NCBI RefSeq assembly: GCF_030546645.1
Contig: NZ_JAUOTO010000006.1
Coordinates: 62,001-126,000 of the forward strand
DNA: 64,000 nt
DNA from: Flavitalea plasmicola
GTDB lineage: Bacteria > Bacteroidota > Bacteroidia > Chitinophagales > Chitinophagaceae
Direction of reading: 5' to 3'
In this document: piece by piece, positions 18,253-26,972 of the stretch
Position numbering within the stretch: position 1 is the first letter of the stretch
Layout of the letters: every line of letters starts with the position of its first letter
The notes under the pieces: generated by a model
The model's database searches: none
What the model was told of the DNA's origin: nothing
The model's input: only the letters and a program-made list of their open reading frames with translations
Made by a program: the position numbers and the translations under genes

Positions 18253-19454
18253 AAACAAGTCCGTATGAAGATCTGTTCCTCTTGGGTATTCCTGGTCTTG
18301 CTCACAGTGTTCAGTCTGTGCGGCTGCAATAAATCTTTCCTCGACAAATTGCCCAGTACGGCCCTGGTCGTGCCTTCCACGCTTGCCGACTACCAGCAGC
18401 TCCTGGACAATACGCTGGTAATGACCGGAACGCCCCTTTTAGGAGAGGTGTCTGCCGATAACTTCTACCTGCCCTATAACACCTGGCAGGCGCTCGACAG
18501 CCGGGAACGCAATGCCTATGTCTGGGCCGCCGATCTCTATGGGGGGCAGGGGCAGGTCGATGACTGGGATATTCCTTATCAGCAGGTCTTTTACGCCAAC
18601 GTTGTTTTGGAAGGACTGGCCGCGATCCCCGTGACGCCCGCCAATCGACAGCAGTGGGAGAGTGAACAAGGCAGCGCCCTGTTCCTGCGGGCTTATGCTT
18701 TTTACAACGTTGCACAGCTCTTTGCCCCTCCCTACGACAGCGCTACGGCCGCTGCCGACCCAGGCATACCCTTGCGCCTGCACGCCAACGTCACCGATCC
18801 TTCCATCCGGGCTTCCGTAGCCGCCACCTATGAGCAGATCACCCGAGACCTCCGGCTGGCCCGCACCCTGCTGCCCGCCGCGATCCCAACGCTGAACCTC
18901 AACCGGCCTTCCCAGCCAGCTGCCCTTGCTTTGCTCGCGCGCGTTTACCTCAGCCTGCGCGCCTACGACCTGGCCGGCCACTATGCAGACAGCGCCCTGC
19001 AATGCTACGACTCCCTGATCGACTACAATACCCTGGACCCGCAAGGCCGCTTCCCCTTCAGCAAGCTCAATGCGGAGACGATCTATCAAAGCAATATCGT
19101 GGGCTATACCCAATGCCTGGCCGCCATTGCCTATCCTAATACGATCATCGACTCCACGCTATATGGTGCTTACAGCCCACAGGATCTTCGTCGTGCCCTG
19201 TTCTACCAGCTCAACGCCAACGGCCTGCCGAATATGAAACCCGGTTATGCAGAACTCGTCTGGCCCTTCACTGGACTGGCCACCGATGAGCTCTTCCTTA
19301 CAAGGGCAGAATGTGCCGCAAGAGCAGGTCGGGTTAGCGATGCCCTGGGCGACCTCAATACCTTGCTGCAGCACCGCTATGCCTCCGGTACTTTTACCCC
19401 CGTCACCGCCGCCTCGCCGCAACAGGCCCTCGACACCATCCTGGACGAACGCAG
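14941..19454 (+). repeat. 4.5-kb susC-susD duplication, left copy
   Basis: Aligns at a constant offset of 6474 bp with 21415-25928, with no insertions or deletions. By eye the only internal differences are three bases near 15297-15310. Divergence rises abruptly outside these limits. Confidence 0.9.
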
Positions 19455-19647
19455 AAAAGAGCTCCCCCTCCGGGGGCTCCGGTGGACGGATCTCCGGCGA
19501 CTTAACAAGGAAGGACGCAGCATCACTATCACACGACAGCTCAATGGCGTGCTGTACCAACTGCAACCCAATAGTAATCTCTACACCCTGCCCATACCAC
19601 CGGATATCATCAACTTTAATCCAAATATGATGCAGAATGCAAGGTGA
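18265..19647 (+). CDS. SusD/RagB outer-membrane lipoprotein, copy 1
   Basis: This 460-residue protein has a lipoprotein signal with lipobox LCGC (C21), followed by NKSFLDKLPSTALVVPSTLADYQQLLDN, the usual SusD N-terminus. TPR-like helices follow (ALFLRAYAFYNVAQLFAPPYDSA, ALALLARVYLSLRAYDLAGHYADSAL), and the conserved end ILDERRKELPLRGLRWTDLRRLNKEG. SusD proteins are surface lids that bind ligand over the SusC barrel. The gene is translationally close to susC (12 bp). The first ~395 residues equal the second copy; the last ~65 residues differ at several places (for example ITITRQL against ITLFRQL). Confidence 0.93.
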   Translation: MKICSSWVFLVLLTVFSLCGCNKSFLDKLPSTALVVPSTLADYQQLLDNTLVMTGTPLLGEVSADNFYLPYNTWQALDSRERNAYVWAADLYGGQGQVDDWDIPYQQVFYANVVLEGLAAIPVTPANRQQWESEQGSALFLRAYAFYNVAQLFAPPYDSATAAADPGIPLRLHANVTDPSIRASVAATYEQITRDLRLARTLLPAAIPTLNLNRPSQPAALALLARVYLSLRAYDLAGHYADSALQCYDSLIDYNTLDPQGRFPFSKLNAETIYQSNIVGYTQCLAAIAYPNTIIDSTLYGAYSPQDLRRALFYQLNANGLPNMKPGYAELVWPFTGLATDELFLTRAECAARAGRVSDALGDLNTLLQHRYASGTFTPVTAASPQQALDTILDERRKELPLRGLRWTDLRRLNKEGRSITITRQLNGVLYQLQPNSNLYTLPIPPDIINFNPNMMQNAR

Positions 19648-19677
19648 CCATTAGTGACAATGATCTATCGATCATTT

Positions 19678-19938
19678 TCAGGAGGACCGGACATGGAGGG
19701 GAGTATAGATGCCCGACTGGCAAGGCTGATAGGGGCTAGTTCCCCCAATATACGTGCAAGTACCAGAGCCATTTGCACAAATGTAGTCTCTGCCAAGGAC
19801 ACCAGCGGGCGAATACATTGTGCCATTCAGGTAATATTGAGGTTCACTGATACATGACTGTTTTGTCGTGGATGCGAATGCTGTGAAAACTCCGATTACA
19901 ATAGCAATCGCCGGAATGACAAGCTTTGCTTTGTTCAT
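19678..19938 (-). CDS. Small exported cysteine-containing peptide (DUF6520-like), copy 1
   Basis: The ATG at 19938 gives 86 residues: a short basic N-terminus MNKAK, a hydrophobic signal segment (LVIPAIAIVIGVFTAFAS), and a mature part of about 60 residues with four cysteines (in KQSC, DYIC, GTC and QPCQSG). It is a tandem paralogue of the gene at 19974; the conserved pieces are PQYY.NG, YSPAGVLG.DYIC.NG and YQPCQSGIYTPL. The layout matches small Bacteroidota proteins grouped as DUF6520; I am moderately sure of that assignment. The leader upstream (TTCACAAAACCTTTAAACTC) is duplicated too. Position between two SusCD pairs and near a MauE-like protein suggests an envelope or secreted peptide with disulfides. 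Confidence 0.65.
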   Translation of the reverse strand: MNKAKLVIPAIAIVIGVFTAFASTTKQSCISEPQYYLNGTMYSPAGVLGRDYICANGSGTCTYIGGTSPYQPCQSGIYTPLHVRSS

Positions 19939-19973
19939 AAGAAAGAGTTTAAAGGTTTTGTGAACGCTCTGCT

Positions 19974-20255
19974 TCAAGGATTAGGGGGGCATTTTTGGGA
20001 CGAGTTGGCATGAAGAGGCGTATAGATACCTGATTGGCATGGTTGATAGGTGTTACCCGCTGTGTAATAAGTACAGGTACTAGTACCATTAAGGCAGATA
20101 TAATCTTTTCCCAGCACTCCTGCCGGAGAATAGAGGGACCCATTGAAGTAGTATTGGGGAACACCCGTACAAGCCTGCTTTGTTGTAGAACCAAACGCTG
20201 TTAAGACACCAATTACTATAGCAATAACTGGAATGACAAATTTTGCTTTGTTCAT
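19974..20255 (-). CDS. Small exported cysteine-containing peptide (DUF6520-like), copy 2
   Basis: This 93-residue product from the ATG at 20255 begins MNKAKFVIPVIAIVIGVLTAFGS, a cleavable-type signal, then a mature part with five cysteines. The first four align with those of the neighbouring paralogue; the fifth is in a C-terminal tail SSQKCPPNP absent from it. The two genes are in tandem with 35 bp between, and their 5' leaders are near-identical, so they arose by a local duplication that included the leader. Function is unknown. A role as substrate, signal or accessory of the neighbouring SusCD transporters is possible, by neighbourhood only. Confidence 0.65.
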   Translation of the reverse strand: MNKAKFVIPVIAIVIGVLTAFGSTTKQACTGVPQYYFNGSLYSPAGVLGKDYICLNGTSTCTYYTAGNTYQPCQSGIYTPLHANSSQKCPPNP

Positions 20256-20483
20256 AAGAAAGAGTTTAAAGGTTTTGTGAACGGTATACTTCTAAGGTAC
20301 GACGATTTTATGCGGTTTTTACGCAGGGCAATCAGCGTTTTGCTGATCCGGAATGCTGGTTTTAAACATCCATATAGCCGGTTTGTCCCTGAAAAGCTCC
20401 CATTTGCGGAGTTTTTTGATCCGGTCCCGGGAGAGGCAGTAATTTTCTTAAGTAAATGTTTATCCTTATTAGACCCCCTTGCT

Positions 20484-21260
20484 ATGAAAAAGGCTTCTTT
20501 TTACTTTTTGATTGCCGGACTACTGGCCGTCACGGCGGATGAAGTTCTCTATTTCCGACGTCTCCGCCAGCACTATCGTGATAGGGTGAAGGCTTCTCCC
20601 ACCATGGTATTCGTCTCGGCTTTGCGTGGCCAGCAAAAGACAGTGACCCTTCCGGACGGTAGTACGGTATGGCTCAATGCCGCATCTACGCTGGCGTACC
20701 CCGTTGATATGACGGATGGCGACCGCACGGTCGAATTGTTCGGGGAGGCTTTTTTTGACGTGGTAGCCCAGCCATCGCATCCATTCCAGGTTCGGGCAAA
20801 GGAAATGTTCATAGAAGTGCTCGGCACCCGGTTCAACGTCCGGAATTACCCGGAGGAAATAAGTTCACACGCAATGGTTGTTTCCGGGAACATCCGGGTC
20901 AGCTACCATGATCAGGCAGCCACGCTGCATTCGGGGGAGGCGGCAAACGTCGATCCGGCCGATTTGAGCGGCCGTGCTTTAAGCCTCAGAAGAGGGGTCG
21001 ACACGGCTTCGGCCGCTGATTGGACAAAGGGATTGCTGACCTTCACGAATGTTGATCTGCCCGGGTTGCTCCATGATTTGTCCAGGGCTTACAATGTAGA
21101 TATTCAATTGATAGGCCCGGTGTCAGACCATCGTTTCCAGGGAAAATTGTCGTTGCAAGAGCCCCTGGAGGAAGTCATAGCACGGCTGGTCGTCCCGTAT
21201 ATGCATGTAACGATCTCGCGCCCGGGCAAACAACAATTGATTATAACCGTGAATCGCTAG
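20484..21260 (+). CDS. FecR-type anti-sigma/periplasmic regulator, shortened N-terminus
   Basis: The ATG at 20484 gives 258 residues: MKKASFYFLIAGLLAVTA as a single membrane anchor, the FecR domain (about residues 45-145: QQKTVTLPDGSTVWLNAASTL, FGEAFFDV, FNVRNYPEE) and a C-terminal DUF4974-like domain (LTFTNVDLPGLLHDLSRAYNVDI). Typical FecR proteins of Bacteroidota are longer by about 80 cytoplasmic residues that hold the sigma factor. Those are missing: the in-frame sequence upstream to 20277 does not resemble them. No ECF sigma gene is adjacent. It precedes susC copy 2 by 28 bp and fits a TonB-dependent transduction set, but as drawn it may be unable to bind a sigma factor. Confidence 0.82.
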   Translation: MKKASFYFLIAGLLAVTADEVLYFRRLRQHYRDRVKASPTMVFVSALRGQQKTVTLPDGSTVWLNAASTLAYPVDMTDGDRTVELFGEAFFDVVAQPSHPFQVRAKEMFIEVLGTRFNVRNYPEEISSHAMVVSGNIRVSYHDQAATLHSGEAANVDPADLSGRALSLRRGVDTASAADWTKGLLTFTNVDLPGLLHDLSRAYNVDIQLIGPVSDHRFQGKLSLQEPLEEVIARLVVPYMHVTISRPGKQQLIITVNR

Positions 21261-21288
21261 AACCAAACTAACTATTAAATGGTGTCAG

Positions 21289-24200
21289 ATGAAAATCTCA
21301 CGGCTTTTCCTGCTGATCATCTTCGTATTTTTCAGTATAACGGGCTTCGCGCAACGCCTGACATTTTCCATGCATGATGTTACGTTGGATACGGTACTGC
21401 AGGATATCCAGCGCCGGACGGGTTACCTGTATTTTGTGGACATGGAGTGTGTGCGGGTGGCCGGCAGGCTGAGCTTTTCAGTACGCAATGCGACGGTGGC
21501 CGAGGCGATGGACAGCTGCCTGGGGGAGCTGCCGGTCTACTTCCGGCTGATCCGCCGGACGATCAATGTCTACCCTGGCAGCGTGGTATGGGGGCAGGTG
21601 GTCGATGAGCGCGGCGAGCCGGTCGCAGGGGCCACGATCATGGCCGCCGATGGCGATCCCGTGTCGGCGACGGTCACCGGCGAGACAGGCAGGTTCCGGC
21701 TGCGGTTGCTGGGGCGGGACAGGCCGCTGGTCGTAAGCTGCGTCGGTTACGGGTCACGGCAGTACCGCCCCTCCGGCGCCCGCGAGTTGCAGGTCCTGCT
21801 ATCGCGGCAGACGGGGGAGCTGCAGGGCGTGGTGGTCTCCAACGGCTTTGAAGAGGTGCCCGCCGAGCGGGCCACAGGCTCCTTTGCGCGGGTGGGCCGG
21901 GAGCTCATCGGGCGGCGGCCGGCCGCCAATATCCTGGACAGGATGGACGGGGTCACCAGCAGCCTGCTGATAAATAAGAACGTGCAGGCAGGCACCAACC
22001 AGTCGGCCGTCACGATCCGGGGCCGCGGCACGATCTTCAGCAATCCCGATCCGCTGGTCATCGTCGATAACTTTCCTTACAGCGGCGACATTAACAACAT
22101 CAACCCGGAGGATATCGAGTCCGTCACGATACTGAAAGATGCGGCGGCAGCTTCTGTCTGGGGTACCCGCGCTGCCAATGGGGTCATCGTCCTGAAGACC
22201 AAACAGGGCGCTTATAAGGGGGTTCCCAGGCTGAGCTTCACCAGCAGTCTCACCGTGGGCCGGAAGCCCGATCTGTATTACAGGCCGGTCCTGTCTTCAT
22301 CCGATTATATTGGAGTAGAGACCTTCCTGTTCGGCCAGGGATGGTACGACAACACCATCCTCAGTCAAAACCACTATGCGCTCTCGCCGGTGGTGGAGAT
22401 CCTGCTGCGGCAGCGGGAAGGACAGCTGTCCGGCAGCGATACGGCTGCCCTGCTTGGCCAGCTTCGGGGCCAGGATACCCGCCGGGACCTGGGGCGTTAC
22501 TGGTACCGGCAAAGCGTGAACCAGCAGTATTGGCTGGGACTCAGTGGCGGCACGGCGAACAATCGCTATGCGCTGTCAGCCGGCCTGGACCAGGACGAGG
22601 CGGGGCTTAGGCGCAATGCCTACCGGCGCGTCACCGTCACAGGCAGCCAGGCCTACCTGGTGGTGCCCCATAAGCTGGAGTTGAACACAAGCGTTGCCTT
22701 TGCCGCCGGCAGCACTTACCTGAACAATACAGGCGGCATCTATGCGGTGTATCCCTATCTGCGACTGGCGGATGCTGGCGGCAAGGCCCTGGCCGTGCCC
22801 TATCAGCTGCGGACAGACTATGCCGATACGGTGGGCGGCGGGCGTTTGCTCGATTGGCATTACCGTCCGCTGGATGAGCTGCGGAGTGCTAATAATGTGA
22901 TCCGCCTCACGGATTGGCGGCTCAACGCAGGATTGCATTATACAATGGGCAAAGGATGGCTGCTGCGCGCCTTGTATCAGTACGGGCAGGGATCCTCCGA
23001 TCAGCAGGAACTGCAAAGCCTGCAGACCTATTACACCCGCAACCTGATCAACCAGTTTACCCAACCCGGGCCATCCGGGCAGTTCAACTACCCGGTCCCG
23101 GTAGGCGGCATCCTGGACGAGACCCTCGGCAGTTACCAGTCCCACAACGGGCGCCTCCAGGTGGAGTACCATCCCACGATGGGGGCCGACCATGACCTGC
23201 ATTTGCTGGCCGGTTCGGAGCTGCAGGATGTGGAGAGCCGGATAAAGATCAACCGCACCTATGGCTACAACCCCGCCTCGCAGACGGGCTTGCCGGTCAG
23301 CAGCTATAAGACGCTGTATCCGCAATACGCTTCCGGGTCGCCGGCCTCTATCCCTTACTCCGACAACAACGTCTCGGCTTCGGATCATTACTGGTCCTAT
23401 TACTGTAATGGGGGCTACCAGTACCGGCAGCGCTATACGGTGACCGCCAGTGCCCGGCTCGATCAATCCAACCTCTTCGGGGTAGACATCAATCACAAGA
23501 CTGTGCCGCTCTGGTCGGCAGGCCTGGCCTGGGAGGCCTCGCGCGAGGATTTTTATCGCATCGGCTGGCTACCGCTCCTGCGGTTGCGGGTCACCGATGG
23601 ATACAACGGCAATGTGTACAAGGCGGTGTCGGGGTATACTACGACCAATGTCTTCCCTTTAAGCACGGCCGGGATTACTCATGGCTTTTTAAACACCTAC
23701 AGCGCTCCTTATGCCGCTATCACCAACCCGCCCAATCCCCACCTGCGCTGGGAGCAGGTCCATGTCATCAATGCAGGGCTGGACTTTGCCGGCAAGGACA
23801 GCCTCGTGCAGGGCAGCCTGGAATACTATACCAAGACCGGCCAATACCTGATCGGCCCGGCCAGCCTGGACCCCACCTCCGGCAATGTGCAATACACCGC
23901 CAATGTCGCTCACATGGTCACCCGTGGCATCGACCTCTCCTTGCGTATCCAACTGCGCATGGGACCTTTGGGATGGAACAGTGTGGCCCTCTTCAACTAT
24001 GTGCGTGACAAGGTGACGCGCTATCTGGTCCAGCCCCCGACCATCCAGACCTTTTTGAACACCCAGTCCATCAACCCGCTCGTCGGCCGTCCGCTTTACT
24101 CCCTGTACGCCTTGGGTTGGGCGGGACTCGATCCGCAGTCCGGCAGCCCCAGGGGCTGGCTCAACGGTCATCCCAGCCAGGACTATACTTCTCTCATCGG

Positions 24201-24726
24201 CGCTGCCGACTTCCACACGCTGCTTTACCAAGGGCCTGTCAACCCGCCCTTCTTCGGCAGCTGGCGCAATGACTTCACCTGGAGGCAATGGGGCCTGTCG
24301 GTGAACATCGTGTACAAGTTCGGCCATTACTTTGCCCGCCCTTCGATCCAGTATGCGCCTTTGTTCTACGGCACGTCCCAGGGCCATCCGGACTATGTAC
24401 GCCGCTGGCAGTATCCGGGTGATGAGCTGCATACGGATGTGCCGTCGATGATCTATCCCGCCAATCCTACGAGAGATGACTTTTACAGCCGCACCACGGT
24501 GCTCGTAGAAAAAGGTGACCTCATCCGGCTGCAGGATGTCCAGCTCTACTATGACCTCACCCGGAAGACACTGCCGAAGCTGCCGATACGAACGCTGCGG
24601 GTGTATGGCTATGCCAATAATATCGGCCTGCTCTGGACGGCCAACCGCCGGGGTATCGATCCGGATGCGCTCACCGGAATGCCCGATCCGCGCACCATCG
24701 CCGTAGGTATTAAAATGGAATTATAA
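21289..24726 (+). CDS. SusC/RagA TonB-linked outer-membrane protein, copy 2
   Basis: This 1145-residue protein has the signal peptide MKISRLFLLIIFVFFSITGFAQ, unrelated to that of copy 1. From the STN domain on (LTFSMHDVTLDTVLQDIQRR) it matches copy 1 through plug and barrel; the only clear residue change after residue ~50 is a Val-to-Pro in QYRPSGARELQ. It follows the FecR gene by 28 bp and precedes susD by 12 bp, the classical fecR-susC-susD order, so this may be the ancestral copy and the left one the derived copy. A separate signal peptide and promoter could let the two otherwise identical transporters be expressed under different conditions. Confidence 0.93.
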   Translation: MKISRLFLLIIFVFFSITGFAQRLTFSMHDVTLDTVLQDIQRRTGYLYFVDMECVRVAGRLSFSVRNATVAEAMDSCLGELPVYFRLIRRTINVYPGSVVWGQVVDERGEPVAGATIMAADGDPVSATVTGETGRFRLRLLGRDRPLVVSCVGYGSRQYRPSGARELQVLLSRQTGELQGVVVSNGFEEVPAERATGSFARVGRELIGRRPAANILDRMDGVTSSLLINKNVQAGTNQSAVTIRGRGTIFSNPDPLVIVDNFPYSGDINNINPEDIESVTILKDAAAASVWGTRAANGVIVLKTKQGAYKGVPRLSFTSSLTVGRKPDLYYRPVLSSSDYIGVETFLFGQGWYDNTILSQNHYALSPVVEILLRQREGQLSGSDTAALLGQLRGQDTRRDLGRYWYRQSVNQQYWLGLSGGTANNRYALSAGLDQDEAGLRRNAYRRVTVTGSQAYLVVPHKLELNTSVAFAAGSTYLNNTGGIYAVYPYLRLADAGGKALAVPYQLRTDYADTVGGGRLLDWHYRPLDELRSANNVIRLTDWRLNAGLHYTMGKGWLLRALYQYGQGSSDQQELQSLQTYYTRNLINQFTQPGPSGQFNYPVPVGGILDETLGSYQSHNGRLQVEYHPTMGADHDLHLLAGSELQDVESRIKINRTYGYNPASQTGLPVSSYKTLYPQYASGSPASIPYSDNNVSASDHYWSYYCNGGYQYRQRYTVTASARLDQSNLFGVDINHKTVPLWSAGLAWEASREDFYRIGWLPLLRLRVTDGYNGNVYKAVSGYTTTNVFPLSTAGITHGFLNTYSAPYAAITNPPNPHLRWEQVHVINAGLDFAGKDSLVQGSLEYYTKTGQYLIGPASLDPTSGNVQYTANVAHMVTRGIDLSLRIQLRMGPLGWNSVALFNYVRDKVTRYLVQPPTIQTFLNTQSINPLVGRPLYSLYALGWAGLDPQSGSPRGWLNGHPSQDYTSLIGAADFHTLLYQGPVNPPFFGSWRNDFTWRQWGLSVNIVYKFGHYFARPSIQYAPLFYGTSQGHPDYVRRWQYPGDELHTDVPSMIYPANPTRDDFYSRTTVLVEKGDLIRLQDVQLYYDLTRKTLPKLPIRTLRVYGYANNIGLLWTANRRGIDPDALTGMPDPRTIAVGIKMEL

Positions 24727-25928
24727 AAACAAGTCCGTATGAAGATCTGTTCCTCTTGGGTATTCCTGGTCTTGCTCACAGTGTTCAGTCTGTGCGGCTG
24801 CAATAAATCTTTCCTCGACAAATTGCCCAGTACGGCCCTGGTCGTGCCTTCCACGCTTGCCGACTACCAGCAGCTCCTGGACAATACGCTGGTAATGACC
24901 GGAACGCCCCTTTTAGGAGAGGTGTCTGCCGATAACTTCTACCTGCCCTATAACACCTGGCAGGCGCTCGACAGCCGGGAACGCAATGCCTATGTCTGGG
25001 CCGCCGATCTCTATGGGGGGCAGGGGCAGGTCGATGACTGGGATATTCCTTATCAGCAGGTCTTTTACGCCAACGTTGTTTTGGAAGGACTGGCCGCGAT
25101 CCCCGTGACGCCCGCCAATCGACAGCAGTGGGAGAGTGAACAAGGCAGCGCCCTGTTCCTGCGGGCTTATGCTTTTTACAACGTTGCACAGCTCTTTGCC
25201 CCTCCCTACGACAGCGCTACGGCCGCTGCCGACCCAGGCATACCCTTGCGCCTGCACGCCAACGTCACCGATCCTTCCATCCGGGCTTCCGTAGCCGCCA
25301 CCTATGAGCAGATCACCCGAGACCTCCGGCTGGCCCGCACCCTGCTGCCCGCCGCGATCCCAACGCTGAACCTCAACCGGCCTTCCCAGCCAGCTGCCCT
25401 TGCTTTGCTCGCGCGCGTTTACCTCAGCCTGCGCGCCTACGACCTGGCCGGCCACTATGCAGACAGCGCCCTGCAATGCTACGACTCCCTGATCGACTAC
25501 AATACCCTGGACCCGCAAGGCCGCTTCCCCTTCAGCAAGCTCAATGCGGAGACGATCTATCAAAGCAATATCGTGGGCTATACCCAATGCCTGGCCGCCA
25601 TTGCCTATCCTAATACGATCATCGACTCCACGCTATATGGTGCTTACAGCCCACAGGATCTTCGTCGTGCCCTGTTCTACCAGCTCAACGCCAACGGCCT
25701 GCCGAATATGAAACCCGGTTATGCAGAACTCGTCTGGCCCTTCACTGGACTGGCCACCGATGAGCTCTTCCTTACAAGGGCAGAATGTGCCGCAAGAGCA
25801 GGTCGGGTTAGCGATGCCCTGGGCGACCTCAATACCTTGCTGCAGCACCGCTATGCCTCCGGTACTTTTACCCCCGTCACCGCCGCCTCGCCGCAACAGG
25901 CCCTCGACACCATCCTGGACGAACGCAG
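21415..25928 (+). repeat. 4.5-kb susC-susD duplication, right copy
   Basis: Right partner of 14941-19454 at an offset of 6474 bp. Even the silent positions appear conserved over more than 4 kb, whereas both ends diverge within a few dozen bases. Confidence 0.9.
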
Positions 25929-26124
25929 GAAAGAGCTCCCCTTCCGGGGGCTCCGATGGACGGATCTCCGGCGACTTAACAAGGAAGGACGCAGCATCAC
26001 GCTCTTCCGACAGCTCAATGGCGTCCTGTATCAGCTACAACCCAATAGTCCGCTTTACACCCTGCCCATACCTCCTGACGTAATCAACTTTAATCCAAAT
26101 ATGAAACAAAATCAGAGAGAATGA
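24739..26124 (+). CDS. SusD/RagB outer-membrane lipoprotein, copy 2
   Basis: This 461-residue lipoprotein has the same lipobox (LCGC, C21) and the same first ~395 residues as the copy at 18265. The C-terminal ~65 residues differ (LPFRGLRW, ITLFRQL, PNSPLYTL, PDVINFNPNMKQNQRE). LPFRGLRW is closer to the usual SusD sequence than LPLRGLRW of copy 1, which again hints that this is the older copy. It pairs with susC copy 2 for uptake of an unidentified ligand. No glycoside hydrolase lies in the same operon, so the substrate cannot be inferred. Confidence 0.93.
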   Translation: MKICSSWVFLVLLTVFSLCGCNKSFLDKLPSTALVVPSTLADYQQLLDNTLVMTGTPLLGEVSADNFYLPYNTWQALDSRERNAYVWAADLYGGQGQVDDWDIPYQQVFYANVVLEGLAAIPVTPANRQQWESEQGSALFLRAYAFYNVAQLFAPPYDSATAAADPGIPLRLHANVTDPSIRASVAATYEQITRDLRLARTLLPAAIPTLNLNRPSQPAALALLARVYLSLRAYDLAGHYADSALQCYDSLIDYNTLDPQGRFPFSKLNAETIYQSNIVGYTQCLAAIAYPNTIIDSTLYGAYSPQDLRRALFYQLNANGLPNMKPGYAELVWPFTGLATDELFLTRAECAARAGRVSDALGDLNTLLQHRYASGTFTPVTAASPQQALDTILDERRKELPFRGLRWTDLRRLNKEGRSITLFRQLNGVLYQLQPNSPLYTLPIPPDVINFNPNMKQNQRE

Positions 26125-26198
26125 ATAACATTACATCTGACAGCACCTATTAAGAAACGCTATACCCGTATTCTGTGAATGAAATTGCCGGAATAAGA

Positions 26199-26432
26199 TC
26201 AAGAATATACGTGACAATATTCCCACCAGATTAAATTAAGGTCGATCTTGGTCTTTCTGTTCCAGGTTCCTTCCGAATAAAGTTTTCTAAGTTGAAAGCA
26301 ATCAGACCAGACTTCTTCGAAGATAATCAGATCATGCACCCGAATGTACAACCTTTCATTTCTGATCCTTAAATATTTAAAAAAGCAAAAGGGTTCGCGC
26401 GTTACAGCAGCACAGTATCCATTCGAAGCCAT
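26199..26432 (-). CDS. Small hypothetical protein
   Basis: An ATG at 26432 opens 77 residues with many aromatic residues and a balanced composition (EPFCFFKYLRIRNERLYIRV, then LIIFEEVWSDCFQLRKLY). No family is recognised. A TACATTTAG promoter-like element lies about 24 nt upstream on the minus strand. It may be an orphan gene in the AT-rich stretch 26.1-28.6 kb, or chance. Confidence 0.35.
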   Translation of the reverse strand: MASNGYCAAVTREPFCFFKYLRIRNERLYIRVHDLIIFEEVWSDCFQLRKLYSEGTWNRKTKIDLNLIWWEYCHVYS

Positions 26433-26694
26433 CGTCTGACGTTTTTCCTAAATGTATATTGGAAAAATAAGCAGTACAACAAAATGCTGGACTGATCTCT
26501 CCTTTTAAAGCATTTACCTATGAATAGCTTCGTAGAATCGCTAAAGCAGGTTTCCCGATTGCACCTCCAATTAGACCCTTAGACGGGCTTATTTACTCCG
26601 CATTTCGGATTTTCAAAGTCCCCATTATTCGTTGATTTACGGAAATGTCCTTTTTTGCTAAACATTACTAAACCGTTAACTCCACCTTCGACCA

Positions 26695-26916
26695 ATGGCA
26701 TACACATTACAAAAAATCGACAACATAAAAACGCTGATAAAAGATTCAACAGGGAAAACATCAGCGGTTGCGCTTCACCTAAGGAAGAGCATTTGGAACA
26801 TATTCACCCCGGATTACAAAAAGCTGATTGTGCGTTGCGATGAGGGAAAAAAAGCCATCCTTCCGAAGTTCCAGGCTTCATTAGGCCGAACAAGTGCTAA
26901 CCAGCAATTACAGTAA
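26695..26916 (+). CDS. Small hypothetical protein
   Basis: A 73-residue frame from the ATG at 26695 (MAYTLQKIDNIKTLIKDSTG), basic, probably helical, no signal peptide, no recognised family. Between the second susD (26124) and the MutS-like gene (26973) only this and the minus-strand frame at 26199 look like possible genes. The remaining sequence shows nothing else. Confidence 0.35.
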   Translation: MAYTLQKIDNIKTLIKDSTGKTSAVALHLRKSIWNIFTPDYKKLIVRCDEGKKAILPKFQASLGRTSANQQLQ

Positions 26917-26972
26917 ATCGCCTATCCTGCATCTCCCAAGAATGGTATTGTTTCCAAGACCTTTTGTGGGTT

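Noticed and set aside
19247-19630. Plus-strand alternate frame within susD copy 1
   Set aside because: Serine/proline-rich out-of-frame reading of a well-defined SusD gene.
26579-26761. Minus-strand 60-codon frame after the second susD
   Set aside because: It overlaps the better plus-strand frame at 26695 and has no protein-like features.
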